64,000 nucleotides of DNA from Deferribacteres bacterium (GCA_023395255.1 JAEWZN010000003.1:62001-126000); one strand, 5' to 3'. Positions 35,741-46,868 are shown, counted from the first letter of the stretch. Made by a program: numbers and translations. The notes: generated from the sequence alone by a model not told the origin.

Positions 35741-36316
35741 ATGACAGTGAAGAAAATCATTTTTACATTGATCCTCGCGGCAGTTTCACTCAGCGCTTTC
35801 GCAGCCGGTGACGGACACGGAACCGTTGACATGGGCGCTATGCTCAAAAACTTCGGCTACAGGGTGCTTGTTTTTGTTCTTTTCGTTATCATTCTCTTTA
35901 AGCTTCTGAAAAAGCCTATCCTTGAGTTTCTTGACAAGAGATCAAAAGAGATTGAGAAGTCCATTCAGACAGCTAAGGAAGCCAACGATACCGCCAAAAC
36001 GGAGATCGAAAGCTACAAGCTGAAGATGAAAGGCTTCGAGAAAGATCTTGAAACCATGAAGCAGAGAGCGCTTGAAGCAGCCGAAAACGAGAAAAAGGCT
36101 ATAATCGAAGATGCTGAAAAGCAGATCGAAAAGCTTGGCCGTCTCGCAGAAAGCAGGATTCAGGCTGATTACAAAAAGGCCTCCGAAGAGCTTAAAAAAC
36201 AGGCGGTCGCAGCCGCTCTTAATGCTGCTCAGGCTAAGCTCGGTCAGGAACTGACCGCTGAGAAGCAGAACGAGATCCTCGGCAATTACATAAAGAAATT
36301 AGGGGTGATCAGGTGA
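35741..36316 (+). CDS. atpF: ATP synthase F0 subunit b
   Basis: A 191-residue b subunit. Unlike the b' subunit it starts with a signal-like hydrophobic stretch (4-21, ending AFA-AG) before the true membrane segment (about 41-60) and the coiled-coil stalk. Such cleavable leaders on b are known from some related bacteria. An AGGGGG ribosome site precedes it. The stop overlaps the atpH GTG start by three bases. Confidence 0.92.
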   Translation: MTVKKIIFTLILAAVSLSAFAAGDGHGTVDMGAMLKNFGYRVLVFVLFVIILFKLLKKPILEFLDKRSKEIEKSIQTAKEANDTAKTEIESYKLKMKGFEKDLETMKQRALEAAENEKKAIIEDAEKQIEKLGRLAESRIQADYKKASEELKKQAVAAALNAAQAKLGQELTAEKQNEILGNYIKKLGVIR

Positions 36317-36852
36317 GAACACAGGTAGCAGCAAGACGCTACGCCTCAGCCCTTTATGAAGAAGCCAGATCAGCAGGCAGCCTCTCTTCCGTTATTGAGA
36401 AGCTGGACGCGGTTGCCGCACTCGCTGGCGATTCTAAGGACTTCGGCGTTTTTGTCAAAAATCCCGTTATCTCCAAGGAAGACAAAGCGACTGTAATCAG
36501 AAGCCTTAACGATAAAGGAATGCTGGACGGATTCACCTCCTCCTTTCTTGTTATGCTTGCCATGAAAAACAGGCTTGAGCTTCTTGACGAAATCACAGGT
36601 TATCTTAAAACACTTGCTATGGAAGAAAAAGGCGAAGCAGTGGCAGAGGTTACATCAGCTACGGAACTCAGCGGAGACGCTGTGAAAAGCCTTGAGGAAG
36701 CCCTCAGCAAAATCACAGGCAAAAAAATTACTGCGGTTGTTACTGTAGATAAAAGCATCCTCGGCGGTGTAGTGGCAAAAGTGGGCAGCACGCTTTACGA
36801 TGCCAGCATCCAGGGGCAGATTAATAAAATCAGAGATCGTCTGATCTCGTAA
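36313..36852 (+). CDS. atpH: ATP synthase F1 subunit delta
   Basis: A 179-residue delta (OSCP) subunit linking the b stalk to the F1 head. It begins VAARRYASALYEEA, and the C-terminal KKITAVVTVDKSILGGVVAKVGSTLYDASI motif is typical. The start is GTG at 36313, inside the atpF stop, with AGGGG upstream. Length is normal. Confidence 0.94.
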   Translation: MRTQVAARRYASALYEEARSAGSLSSVIEKLDAVAALAGDSKDFGVFVKNPVISKEDKATVIRSLNDKGMLDGFTSSFLVMLAMKNRLELLDEITGYLKTLAMEEKGEAVAEVTSATELSGDAVKSLEEALSKITGKKITAVVTVDKSILGGVVAKVGSTLYDASIQGQINKIRDRLIS

Positions 36853-36886
36853 GAATACAAGATCAATAATTTAAGGAGTTTGGCTG

Positions 36887-38398
36887 ATGCAGATCAAAGC
36901 TGAAGAGATAAGCCAGATCATTAGAGACCAGATTAAAAACTTTGACCAGAAAGTAGAAATGCAGGAGGTCGGTACTGTAATCACCGCCGGTGACGGTATC
37001 GCAAAAGTTTACGGTCTTGATAAGGCTATGGCCGGAGAGCTTGTTGAGTTTCCCGGCGGAGTATACGGTATTGTTTTCAACCTTGAGGAAGACAATGTCG
37101 GTATAGTTATCATGGGTGAGTATGCACACATCCGTGAAGGGGATACAGTAAAACGTACAGGACAGATCGCATCTGTTCCCGTGGGCAGAGCGCTTGTAGG
37201 CAGGGTTGTTAACCCCCTCGGACAGCCCATTGACGGTAAAGGACCCATCGAAACCACCGAGACGGACGTTATCGAGAAAATCGCTCCCGGTATCGTTGAC
37301 AGACAGTCAGTTCACGAACCCCTCCAGACAGGTATCAAAGCAATTGATGCAATGATCCCCATCGGACGCGGACAGAGGGAACTTATCATCGGCGACCGTC
37401 AGACAGGTAAAACAGCAGTTGCTATCGATACTATAATCAACCAGAAAGGCCAGAACGTTATATGCGTTTACGTGGCTATAGGTCAGAAACGCTCCACAGT
37501 TGCAAGGGTGGTTGACACTCTTGAGAAACACGGCGCTATGGATTACACCATAGTTGTGGCTGCGACAGCTTCAGACCCCGCTCCCCTTCAGTTCATCGCA
37601 CCTCTTGCGGGAACAACAATGGGCGAATATTTCAGAGACAGAGGCGAACACGCGCTTCTTATATATGATGACCTTTCCAAGCAGGCAACAGCCTACAGAC
37701 AGATGTCACTTCTTCTGAGACGTCCTCCCGGACGTGAGGCTTACCCCGGCGACGTTTTCTACCTTCACTCAAGACTTCTTGAAAGGGCGGCAAAATTCAG
37801 CAAGGAAAAAGGCGCAGGCTCTCTTACGGCTCTTCCCATAATTGAAACTCAGGCGGGCGACGTTTCGGCGTACATTCCCACCAACGTTATTTCAATTACG
37901 GACGGACAGATCTACCTTGAAACAAACCTGTTCTACTCAGGTATCAGACCTGCGGTTAACGTTGGTCTCTCAGTTTCAAGGGTTGGTGGTTCCGCACAGA
38001 TTAAGGCTATGAAACAGGTTGCAGGCCGTCTCAGGCTTGACCTTGCACAGTTCCGTGAACTTGCTGCTTTCGCACAGTTCGGTTCTGACCTTGATGCGGC
38101 TACTCAGGCACAGCTTAAAAGAGGTGAGAAGCTTGTTGAAATCCTCAAACAGGCTCAGTATGTACCCGTTCCCGTTGAGGAGCAGGTGGCAGTCATCTTC
38201 TGCGGTGTTAACGGTCTGCTTGATGATGTACCCACTGCCGCTCTCGGCAAATTTGAGAAAGAATTTGTTTCTTTCCTCAAAAACAGCAAAGGCGACATAC
38301 TTAACAGCATAAGAACAGAAAAAGCTCTCTCAAATGAGCTTACAGATAAACTTAAAGGCGCTGTCGAAGAATTTAAAAAGATGTTCGCCGCTGGCTAA
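36887..38398 (+). CDS. atpA: ATP synthase F1 subunit alpha
   Basis: A 503-residue alpha subunit with the non-catalytic nucleotide site GDRQTGKTA (about 169-177) and the alpha signature [17 protein letters not shown]. Length and motifs are fully normal. AAGGAG ribosome site. 34 bases separate it from atpH and 11 bases from atpG. Confidence 0.98.
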   Translation: MQIKAEEISQIIRDQIKNFDQKVEMQEVGTVITAGDGIAKVYGLDKAMAGELVEFPGGVYGIVFNLEEDNVGIVIMGEYAHIREGDTVKRTGQIASVPVGRALVGRVVNPLGQPIDGKGPIETTETDVIEKIAPGIVDRQSVHEPLQTGIKAIDAMIPIGRGQRELIIGDRQTGKTAVAIDTIINQKGQNVICVYVAIGQKRSTVARVVDTLEKHGAMDYTIVVAATASDPAPLQFIAPLAGTTMGEYFRDRGEHALLIYDDLSKQATAYRQMSLLLRRPPGREAYPGDVFYLHSRLLERAAKFSKEKGAGSLTALPIIETQAGDVSAYIPTNVISITDGQIYLETNLFYSGIRPAVNVGLSVSRVGGSAQIKAMKQVAGRLRLDLAQFRELAAFAQFGSDLDAATQAQLKRGEKLVEILKQAQYVPVPVEEQVAVIFCGVNGLLDDVPTAALGKFEKEFVSFLKNSKGDILNSIRTEKALSNELTDKLKGAVEEFKKMFAAG

Positions 38399-38409
38399 GG
38401 AGCTTTTAG

Positions 38410-39267
38410 ATGGCCGGAACCAGTGATATAAAACGCAAAATTGCATCTGTAAAGAACACGCAGAAAATTACGAAAGCCATGAAAATGGTTTCCGCTGCGA
38501 AGATGCGCCGCGCGCAGGACGCTATGGCAGCCGCCAGACCCTTTGCCCGCAAGATTACGGAGATGGTTCACGATGTGGCTCAGAGAGCCAATCCTGAGCT
38601 TCACCCGTTTCTCGCAGGTAATGAAAACACGGATACCATAGGCCTTATAGTCGTAACCAGCGACAGAGGGCTTTGCGGCGCTTTCAACAACAACATTCTG
38701 AAAGCAGTTTCCCGGTTTGCTTCCGAGCACCCCGGCAAAAAGGTTAAGCTTGTCTGCATAGGCAAGAAAGCCTACGAGTTTTTCAGAAAGAGAGACTTTG
38801 AAATAATTGAGAAATATGCTGATTTCGCAGGCAAGGTTCTTTTCAGTGACGCTGTCGGCATAGCCGATGTTGTTGTGGAGCAATTCCTTAATAACGGTAT
38901 AAGCGATGTTTACGTACTCTATAACGAGTTCAGATCAACAGCATCGCAGACACCCGTTACGGAAAAACTTCTTCCGCTGAAAGTTGAGGAGACAGGCGAG
39001 CAGCTTGTGGAATATATCTACGAGCCTAAACCCGAAATGCTTCTGAACGAACTTATGCCCAGATACATCCGCTACAAGATTTTTCAGGCTCTGCTTGAAT
39101 CCACAGCGGGTGAGCACGGAGCAAGGATGATGGCTATGGACAACGCGTCCAGAAACGCATCCGACATGATCGGCAAACTGACGCTGACTTACAACAAAGT
39201 GCGTCAGGCTTCAATCACTAATGAGATTCTTGACATCGTGAACGGTGCTGAGGCTCTCAACGGCTAA
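38410..39267 (+). CDS. atpG: ATP synthase F1 subunit gamma
   Basis: A 285-residue gamma (rotor shaft) subunit. It starts with the usual coiled coil (KRKIASVKNTQKITKAMKMVSAAKMRRAQ) and contains TSDRGLCGAFN. The C-terminal helix ends ITNEILDIVNGAEALNG. A degenerate second copy of the last 14 codons and stop lies directly downstream (39373-39417) as part of a tandem duplication; it is out of the gene because the first stop is intact. Confidence 0.96.
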   Translation: MAGTSDIKRKIASVKNTQKITKAMKMVSAAKMRRAQDAMAAARPFARKITEMVHDVAQRANPELHPFLAGNENTDTIGLIVVTSDRGLCGAFNNNILKAVSRFASEHPGKKVKLVCIGKKAYEFFRKRDFEIIEKYADFAGKVLFSDAVGIADVVVEQFLNNGISDVYVLYNEFRSTASQTPVTEKLLPLKVEETGEQLVEYIYEPKPEMLLNELMPRYIRYKIFQALLESTAGEHGARMMAMDNASRNASDMIGKLTLTYNKVRQASITNEILDIVNGAEALNG

Positions 39268-39372
39268 CAAGGTACAGGATGTACCTTCGCCGTGCGCAGC
39301 GAAGCCGTGTTTACCACTGCGCGAGCGTGTAGCACAAAAACACAGGATGTTGTTTTTGTGCCGGCAAAACAG
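39223..39372 (+). repeat. Tandem duplication unit 1 (atpG 3' end plus hairpin element)
   Basis: 150 bases starting GAGATTCTTGACATCGT inside atpG. It holds the last codons, the stop, the small hairpin GGTACA-GGA-TGTACC (39271-39285), the CGCCGTGCGCAGCGAAGCC element (39288-39356) and the hairpin GCACAAAAACA...TGTTTTTGTGC ending near 39361. The unit is followed at once by a second copy. Confidence 0.95.
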
Positions 39373-41121
<1,749 letters not shown>

Positions 41122-41123
41122 TC

Positions 41124-41540
41124 ATGGCTGATATGATAAGGCTTGAGCTGGTTACTCCTGAGCGTCTGCTTCTCAGCGAAGACGTGGAAGAAGTTATTGT
41201 TCCGGGTGTTGAGGGCGACCTCGGCGTTCTGCCCGGCCACACTCCGCTTCTCTCCGCTCTGCGCGTTGGCGAAATGACGTACAGGAAAGGCGGCAAAAAC
41301 GAATATGTCGCTATTGAAGGAGGCGGTCTCATCGAGATCAGCTCCGACAAGGTTATTGTTCTCGCCGATGCCGCTGAGCTTGGCCGTGAAATTAACCTTC
41401 AGGAAGCCATTGAACGCAAGCTTCAGGCTGAAAGTGCTCTGAAAAACGAGCGTCAGCAGGATGCGCAGAACTTCAGAAACATGGAAGCGAGACTTAAAGT
41501 CGAGCTCACCAAGATTCAGATTGCTGAAAAATATAAGTAA
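41124..41540 (+). CDS. atpC: ATP synthase F1 subunit epsilon
   Basis: A 138-residue epsilon subunit: an N-terminal beta sandwich (LELVTPERLLLSEDVEEVIVPGVEGDLGVLPGHTPLLSAL) and a C-terminal helical hairpin that can regulate the motor. It follows atpD by two bases and ends the operon before a strong terminator. Length is normal for bacteria. Confidence 0.95.
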   Translation: MADMIRLELVTPERLLLSEDVEEVIVPGVEGDLGVLPGHTPLLSALRVGEMTYRKGGKNEYVAIEGGGLIEISSDKVIVLADAAELGREINLQEAIERKLQAESALKNERQQDAQNFRNMEARLKVELTKIQIAEKYK

Positions 41541-41545
41541 TACAG

Positions 41546-41573
41546 AAAGGGGCGGCACACACCGCCCCTTTTT
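41546..41573 (+). terminator. Intrinsic terminator of the ATP synthase operon
   Basis: Ten-pair stem AAAGGGGCGG / CCGCCCCTTT, six-base loop, then a short T-run. Confidence 0.93.
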
Positions 41574-41632
41574 AATTTAGCTTCTCTTACAATTTTATTT
41601 CCTGTTTCTGTTATTTGCACTAATATACGTCA

Positions 41633-42343
41633 ATGAACAAAACCTACGATTCCATAGTCCGCAGGGACATTATCATATGCCAGCCGGAAGAGGGCTTCCG
41701 CTTCTCAGTGGATGCGGTCATGCTGGCTGATTTCGTGCGTCCGTCCGCAAAATCAAAAACCATAGACATAGGCAGCGGCAGCGGCGTTATTGCTGCGCTT
41801 CTTGCTAAAGTTAAAGGCTACACTGATATAGATGCCCTTGAGCTTCAGGAAAACATGTTCTCCTGCCTGTGTGAAACAGTGGAGAAAAACGCTCTGGAAG
41901 GGGTGGTTAAGCCTGTTTTGGGGGATCTGCGCAGCTACAGGCCGGAGTTTCATTATGATGCGGCGGTCTGCAACCCTCCTTACAGAAAAGAGAGCTCCGG
42001 CAAAATTCCCCTAACGCTCACAGAGAGGACGGCAAGGTTTAACGGGACTATGAGTCTGGACAATCTGTTCGGGTTCTGCAAAAGCTTCCTGAAATCCGGC
42101 GGGAGTCTGTCTGTCTGCATAGACAGCGACCTTCTGGCGGATGTTTTTGTGACAGCGCGGAAGAACAGGCTTGAGCCTAAGAGGATGCGCCTTGTCCACC
42201 CGGACGGGCAGACTGTGGCGAGGACAGCACTGATAGAGTTCAGAAGAGACGGAAAGGCGGAGCTAATCATTGAGCCGCCCCTTATTATGAGAATTAACGG
42301 CGAATATACAGAAGAGATGAGGAGAATAACAGGTGCGCTTTGA
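41633..42343 (+). CDS. tRNA1(Val) adenine-N6-methyltransferase-like protein (TrmN6/YfiC family)
   Basis: A 236-residue Rossmann methyltransferase. The S-adenosylmethionine motif is DIGSGSGVIAALLAKV and the catalytic N6-adenine motif is NPPY (VCNPPYRKES). The N-terminal SVDAVMLADFV pattern is typical of the YfiC/TrmN6 group, which methylates A37 of tRNA-Val. Target is by family only. The ribosome site is poor. Its 3' end overlaps the next gene by 11 bases. Confidence 0.83.
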   Translation: MNKTYDSIVRRDIIICQPEEGFRFSVDAVMLADFVRPSAKSKTIDIGSGSGVIAALLAKVKGYTDIDALELQENMFSCLCETVEKNALEGVVKPVLGDLRSYRPEFHYDAAVCNPPYRKESSGKIPLTLTERTARFNGTMSLDNLFGFCKSFLKSGGSLSVCIDSDLLADVFVTARKNRLEPKRMRLVHPDGQTVARTALIEFRRDGKAELIIEPPLIMRINGEYTEEMRRITGAL

Positions 42344-43511
42344 AACAGAGATAAGAGACACGGCATACGGCGGTTACGGCATAGGAACCTTCACAGACGG
42401 AAGGACAGCCTTCATACCGTTTACGGTAGAGGGTGACAAAGTCATAGCCGAGATGACCGAAGACAAAAAAAACTTTATTTACGCCAATCTGGTGGAGGTT
42501 GTGACACCTTCAGCCAAAAGAGGTGAGAAATACTGTCCGCATATAGGCGTATGCGGCGGGTGCTCCTTCGGGCACATAGATTATGAGGCACAGAAAGAGA
42601 TAAAGGCAAGGATAGTCCGTCAGGCTTTCAGAAATATAAAATGCAGTGTGCCTTCGGAAGTGGTTTCCGGTGAACAGCTTCGCTACAGAAACAGAGTGAC
42701 CTTCAAGGTTAAGAGCGGAAAGCTCGGTTTTTATGGCTTCAAAAGCCGTGATTTTATCGAAGTCGGGGACTGTCCGCTGGTCAGCGAAACTCTTGTGGCT
42801 AAATGCCGCGGGTTTGCGGAGGCAAACGCAGCGGATGAGATATATGAACTCTACGCTGTTGAAAACGGAAAAGGGGAATGCCTTGCCTCAGTGAAGGGGC
42901 TGGATTCGGACGATGTGAAATTTGTGAGTTTTGACGGAGTTTCCGGCAAGGACTTTATAATCGGCGAAGAATCGATCGAAATGGACACTCCCGCGGGTTC
43001 TATGCTCATAGGTGGCGACAGCTTCCTCCAGAGCAACAGGTTCATCATGGGAGATCTCCAGAAGAAAGCCACAGACAGCGCTTCCGGTGTGAATGCTCTT
43101 GAGCTTTACTGCGGCAGCGGCTTTTTCACCCGCAGTCTTGCTGAAAAGTTCCGCTCCGTGACGGCAGTGGAAATATCGAAAGAGGCTGTCAGGCTCGGAC
43201 AGAAGCTTGAGCTTGCTAACGTGAGATGGGTTGCCGGGGATGTTACCAAGTTCCTCAAAACCTCCAAGGGCAGGTTTGACCACCTCCTTGCCGATCCCCC
43301 GCGCACGGGACTTGAGAAAAGCGTAATCTATTTCATAAAGGATAAAAAACCCGCAACAATCACATATGTTTCATGCAACCCGACAACTTTGGCGAGGGAC
43401 ATAGCCAAGCTTCAGGACTTGTACAGCATAAAAGACTTTACAATCATGGATATGTTCCCCGGAACACACCATGTAGAGTGTGTGGTTTCTCTTTCACTGA
43501 AAAGCATATAA
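42333..43511 (+). CDS. RNA uracil-C5-methyltransferase of the TrmA/RlmD family
   Basis: A 392-residue enzyme with an N-terminal TRAM domain, an Fe-S Cys cluster (CPHIGVCGGC near 70 and GDCPL later), an S-adenosylmethionine motif ELYCGSGFFTRSLA, the nucleophile Cys in YVSCNPTTLARD and the C-terminal base region HHVECVVSL. This is the RlmD/RumA type that makes 5-methyluridine in 23S rRNA, though a tRNA target cannot be excluded. The start is GTG at 42333 with GAGGAG upstream. Coupled to the preceding methyltransferase gene. Confidence 0.9.
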   Translation: MRFETEIRDTAYGGYGIGTFTDGRTAFIPFTVEGDKVIAEMTEDKKNFIYANLVEVVTPSAKRGEKYCPHIGVCGGCSFGHIDYEAQKEIKARIVRQAFRNIKCSVPSEVVSGEQLRYRNRVTFKVKSGKLGFYGFKSRDFIEVGDCPLVSETLVAKCRGFAEANAADEIYELYAVENGKGECLASVKGLDSDDVKFVSFDGVSGKDFIIGEESIEMDTPAGSMLIGGDSFLQSNRFIMGDLQKKATDSASGVNALELYCGSGFFTRSLAEKFRSVTAVEISKEAVRLGQKLELANVRWVAGDVTKFLKTSKGRFDHLLADPPRTGLEKSVIYFIKDKKPATITYVSCNPTTLARDIAKLQDLYSIKDFTIMDMFPGTHHVECVVSLSLKSI

Positions 43512-43534
43512 AGAAGAAAAGATAAGTTAAGGCA

Positions 43535-43561
43535 TAAAAAATATTGAAATACTGCCGATAT
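43535..43561 (+). promoter_or_regulatory. Sigma-28 (FliA)-type promoter of the haem-motif MCP
   Basis: TAAAAAAT (43535-43542), exactly 11 bases, GCCGATAT (43554-43561); the -10 matches seven of eight positions of GCCGATAA. A second, sigma-70-like pair lies closer to the gene: TTGTAT (43639-43644), 17 bases, TAGAAT (43662-43667). Confidence 0.6.
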
Positions 43562-43576
43562 ATCAATAAGTGATGT

Positions 43577-43614
43577 GTTTTGCTGCGCATATCATTATGA
43601 GTGCGCAGCAAAAC
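43577..43614 (+). promoter_or_regulatory. Strong hairpin in the leader of the MCP gene
   Basis: A perfect 13-pair stem, GTTTTGCTGCGCA / TGCGCAGCAAAAC, with a 12-base loop. There is no T-run, so it is not a clear terminator of rlmD. It would sit just inside a message started from the sigma-28 promoter at 43535. Confidence 0.7.
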
Positions 43615-43714
43615 GCGGGCTTCTTAAAAGGATAATTATTGTATTTATATCCTGATAGGGATAGAATGCCCGGATTACAGGGTTTTGTTATCACTGCCCT
43701 GAAGGAAGTTATTG

Positions 43715-45427
43715 ATGAAAATCAGCCAGAAACTGTCAATTATTATTTTTCTGATTGTATTCTTCGGGATGAGCGCGCTTTTCTACGGAAGCTACATCAA
43801 ACAGAAAAATGACTGGATCAACTTTGAGGTCTCAAAAGCGAGAGCTCTGGTACTTGAAGCCGAAGCAGTGAGAGAGGCGATAGCTGATGCCGGAAGAGCC
43901 GGTGTTTATGACTATGAAGCTGCACGGAGCAGCGTGGACAAGTTCCTCCATACAGTGCCTATTTCTGTGGCCATGAATGTTCTTAAAGCCAAGGCGGATG
44001 AAATAGGCGTTAAGATGAAGGTTCCCAAGGTTTCCCCCCGAAATTCCGTTAACGAACCCGATAAAACTGATTTGGAAGTTCTGGATATGCTTACCCGTCT
44101 GGATAAAGGGACGGGCAGCACGCCGGAACATTACATAATAGACAAAGATCAGGACATAATCCGCTATTACAAGGCAGTGCGTCTGACAAAGGAATGTGAG
44201 ATCTGTCACGGAGATCCGGCCACATCAATGGAACTCTGGGGCAATGATCAGGGGCTTGACCCCACAGGCGTAAAGATGGAAAACTGGCGCGCAGGGGAGA
44301 TTCACGGAGCTTTTGAGATCATGATACCTCTCTCGCCGATAATCGACGGCGCAAGGATGGATGCTTTCCGCAATTATCTCGCACTGCTTGTTGTAATAGG
44401 TATACTCCTTATTCTGGTTATCATGGTGAACAGGCTGCTTATTTTCCTGCCGCTCAAAGAGGTCAACAAGCGTCTGGCCACAATTGCTGCCGGTGATTTC
44501 AGGCTGATGTCCGCGAACACACGTAATGATGAAATAGGCGAGGTTTACTCCTCTCTTGATAAAATGAGCGCCTCTGTCCGGAATGTGCTTGAAACAGTGA
44601 TAGAGTCGGTCAACAATCTGGCTTCAACCTCCGCAGAGCTTTCCAGCACCTCAGAACACATAGCTCAGGGCGCGGTCGCTCAGGCAGAGGAGGCCGCAGC
44701 CACAGCTTCCGCAGTGGAAGAGGTTAACGCAACCGTTATTGAGGTCTCGCAGAATGCCAAAAATGTTGCTGTAAGTGCAGAGAATGCCAAACATTCCGTT
44801 GAGGACAGCCATAAGATAGTCCGCCAGACCAAGGTCATGATGGAGAAAATAGCCGAGGCTGTTATCCAGACCGAAGCCACGGTGCGGGAACTGGGCAAAT
44901 CCAGCGAGCAGATAGGGCTTATAATTCAGGTTATTGACGAAATAGCAGACCAGACCAACCTTCTTGCTCTTAATGCCGCAATAGAAGCAGCAAGAGCAGG
45001 GGAGCACGGACGCGGCTTTGCTGTTGTTGCTGATGAAGTGCGCAAGCTGGCAGAAAAAACAACCACTGCTACCAAACAGATAGCAGAAATGATACAGCAC
45101 ATTCAGGCAGATACCGGCGGCGCAGTCGCAGGAATGCGTGAAGGGGTGGAAAAGGTTGAGATCGGCAAGGAAAAAGCCGAGGAAGCCACGGAATCCCTTG
45201 ATAAGACCCTGAGTGAGGTTGAAAACGTTTCCGGTGAGGTAACGCTTATCGCCCGTGCGACAGATGAGCAGGCGAGCGCTATGGATATGATGACCAGAAG
45301 CATAGAAAACATATCCAGTGTTACTAAGGATAACTCTGTCGCCGCTTCCGAATCTGCGGACGCGGTTGAGCAGCTTAGCCGTCTGGCTGCTGATTTGCAG
45401 GAGCTTATAACAAGGTTTAAACTGTAA
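43715..45427 (+). CDS. Methyl-accepting chemotaxis protein with Tll0287-like haem-motif sensor
   Basis: A 570-residue MCP. Membrane segment 1 is at about 8-26 and segment 2 at about 222-243. The periplasmic part matches the Tll0287-like (DUF3365) sensor pattern: C161-E-I-C164-H165 for c-type haem, followed by [24 protein letters not shown] region and the full signalling domain follow, with the hairpin tip [26 protein letters not shown] motif. It should send redox, oxygen or ligand signals to CheA. The ATG at 43715 has a GAAGGAAG ribosome site; the TTG three bases before is less likely. Confidence 0.92.
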   Translation: MKISQKLSIIIFLIVFFGMSALFYGSYIKQKNDWINFEVSKARALVLEAEAVREAIADAGRAGVYDYEAARSSVDKFLHTVPISVAMNVLKAKADEIGVKMKVPKVSPRNSVNEPDKTDLEVLDMLTRLDKGTGSTPEHYIIDKDQDIIRYYKAVRLTKECEICHGDPATSMELWGNDQGLDPTGVKMENWRAGEIHGAFEIMIPLSPIIDGARMDAFRNYLALLVVIGILLILVIMVNRLLIFLPLKEVNKRLATIAAGDFRLMSANTRNDEIGEVYSSLDKMSASVRNVLETVIESVNNLASTSAELSSTSEHIAQGAVAQAEEAAATASAVEEVNATVIEVSQNAKNVAVSAENAKHSVEDSHKIVRQTKVMMEKIAEAVIQTEATVRELGKSSEQIGLIIQVIDEIADQTNLLALNAAIEAARAGEHGRGFAVVADEVRKLAEKTTTATKQIAEMIQHIQADTGGAVAGMREGVEKVEIGKEKAEEATESLDKTLSEVENVSGEVTLIARATDEQASAMDMMTRSIENISSVTKDNSVAASESADAVEQLSRLAADLQELITRFKL

Positions 45428-45484
45428 AATGCGGGGGGAGCGGAAGCTCCTCCTGACCTTTCAGGGTTAACATTGCACAAAGCT

Positions 45485-45554
45485 GAGATTGCTTCACCCT
45501 TTCAGGGTTCGCAATGACGCAAAACAGTCGCGAGTGTGTACATCAAACTGACAG
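45485..45554 (+). repeat. 70-base direct repeat, copy A
   Basis: Starts GAGATTGCTTCACCCTTTC and ends ATCAAACTGACAG. It differs from copy B (45631-45700) at four positions. The GAGATTGCTTC...CGCAATGACG pattern is a common intergenic repeat type in several bacterial groups. Confidence 0.95.
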
Positions 45555-45583
45555 GACTGCGCGCTTTAATGACAACAGTTTAC

Positions 45584-45664
45584 GTCACTGCGAGGAGCGC
45601 AGCGACGTGGCAGTCTCTAAAATATACAGAGAGATTGCTTCACCCTTTCAGGGTTCGCAATGAC
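45584..45664. repeat. Imperfect palindrome GTCACTGCGA ... TCGCAATGAC
   Basis: Outer arms 45584-45593 and 45655-45664 pair with one mismatch, and inner arms 45610-45618 (GCAGTCTCT) and 45630-45638 (AGAGATTGC) pair with one G-T. The middle parts (GGAGCGCAGCGACGTG and TTCACCCTTTCAGGG) do not pair. This looks like two halves of the same repeat class facing each other. Confidence 0.75.
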
Positions 45665-45700
45665 GCAAAACAGCCGCGAGTGTGTAAATCAAACCTACAG
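45631..45700 (+). repeat. 70-base direct repeat, copy B
   Basis: Second copy of the unit at 45485-45554, 146 bases apart start to start. It is also the right arm of the palindrome at 45584-45664. Confidence 0.95.
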
Positions 45701-45734
45701 AATGTGTCAGAAACCGGGATGATTTAGCTAACAT

Positions 45735-46082
45735 TTATTCCGTATAACTAACAGCTTCTCCTTTATTAAGGAAAATACCTGCCCAATTGTTTATTCTGTC
45801 CATGATTTCGGAAAGCTCCTGCCCCTGCTCCGTGAGGGAATATTCCACAGCGGGCGGAATAGTCGGAAAAACCGTACGGCTGAGCAGTCCGCCGTTTTCC
45901 AACGCCCTGAGGTTATCCGCCAGAACCTTAGAACTTACTCCGGCAAGCTCTTTTTTTAGCTCTGAAAACCTTTTAGGACTGCCGCTGAGACTGAGGATTA
46001 TCCCCGTCCTCCACTTGCCTTTTATGATCTCGGCAAAGCAGTTGAACGGGCATTCAAACTCCTTGAAGTTAAACACAAACAT
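45735..46082 (-). CDS. HxlR-family transcriptional regulator
   Basis: A 115-residue winged-helix protein with the HxlR pattern: Cys residues in the N-terminal ECPFNCFAEIIKGKWRTGIIL, then RFSELKKELAGVSSKVLADNLRALENGGLLSR. HxlR proteins usually respond to electrophiles, disulphide stress or aldehydes and control a divergently transcribed oxidoreductase, which is exactly the layout here (162 bases between the starts). Likely autoregulated. Confidence 0.92.
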   Translation of the reverse strand: MFVFNFKEFECPFNCFAEIIKGKWRTGIILSLSGSPKRFSELKKELAGVSSKVLADNLRALENGGLLSRTVFPTIPPAVEYSLTEQGQELSEIMDRINNWAGIFLNKGEAVSYTE

Positions 46083-46153
46083 TCATCGTACCTCTGTGCG
46101 CTTATATAAAAATTATGACCGCAAACAGAACGAAGTCAACACTCAATACAAAA

Positions 46154-46171
46154 GTAACCTTAAGGTAACCT
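46154..46171. promoter_or_regulatory. Operator candidate between the HxlR and oxidoreductase genes
   Basis: Two GTAACCT direct repeats four bases apart (46154-46160 and 46165-46171), which also create the palindrome ACCTTAAGGT (46157-46166). The position between two divergent genes suits an HxlR binding site. Confidence 0.45.
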
Positions 46172-46244
46172 GATAATAAAATAGTGCCGTCTTACATTCC
46201 TGACACATCGTACATATATTAGCAGAAAATAGCAGGAGGATTTT

Positions 46245-46868
46245 ATGAAAATAGCGGTAATCGGCGCAGCAGGAAAAGCCGGATCAAAAATAGCGGCTGA
46301 GGCAAAAGCTCGCGGGCATGAGGTTACAGCGGTTGTGCGAAACAGGGCAAAGCTTACTGATCAATCGCTGAATGTTATAGAAAAGGATCTTTTCAGGCTG
46401 ACTGCGGCTGAATTAAGCAGTTTTGACGCAGTGGTTAACGCCTTTGCTGATTTCACTGCCGAGGAGAACCTTTTTCTTAAGTCAGCGGAATATCTTGTTG
46501 GTGAAGCAAGAAAAAGCGGCAAACAACCGTACCTTTTCTTTGTTGGCGGCGCAGGCACTCTCACGGTGAACGGAAAAGAGATTTACACTCTTCCCGATTT
46601 TCCGGCGGCTTATTACACTGTGGCGTCAAAAATGGCTAAGGCTCTTGAATATCTCAGGACTGTTAATGACGTGAACTGGACTTTTCTCAGCCCTTCGGCG
46701 GAGTTTAAAGACGGAGAAAAGAGAGGTTCATTCAGGCTCGGTACAGATGAACTTCTGGTTGATAAGGACGGCAGCAGCAGTATCACCACCGGAGACTATG
46801 CTACGGCGGTTCTGGATGAACTGGAAGCTCCGAAGCACATCAGAAAACGCTTTACAGTAGGCTATTAA
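46245..46868 (+). CDS. NAD(P)-binding Rossmann oxidoreductase (YwnB-like)
   Basis: A 207-residue atypical short-chain dehydrogenase of the NAD(P)H-binding, NmrA-like type. The nucleotide loop is IGAAGKAGSKIAAEAKARGHEVTAVVRN. It has no signal peptide. Related proteins protect against reactive aldehydes or quinones or act as flavin reductases; the substrate is unknown. GGAGG ribosome site. It is divergent from the HxlR gene and probably its target, and shares a terminator with the convergent transporter gene. Confidence 0.87.
   Translation: MKIAVIGAAGKAGSKIAAEAKARGHEVTAVVRNRAKLTDQSLNVIEKDLFRLTAAELSSFDAVVNAFADFTAEENLFLKSAEYLVGEARKSGKQPYLFFVGGAGTLTVNGKEIYTLPDFPAAYYTVASKMAKALEYLRTVNDVNWTFLSPSAEFKDGEKRGSFRLGTDELLVDKDGSSSITTGDYATAVLDELEAPKHIRKRFTVGY

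Larger units (their letters stand above)
45428..45734. other. 307-base repeat-filled intergenic region
   Basis: It holds two 70-base direct repeats and a large imperfect inverted repeat (listed separately), plus a small GGAGC-GGAA-GCTCC hairpin at about 45437-45450 just after the MCP stop. No gene is seen. Confidence 0.8.
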
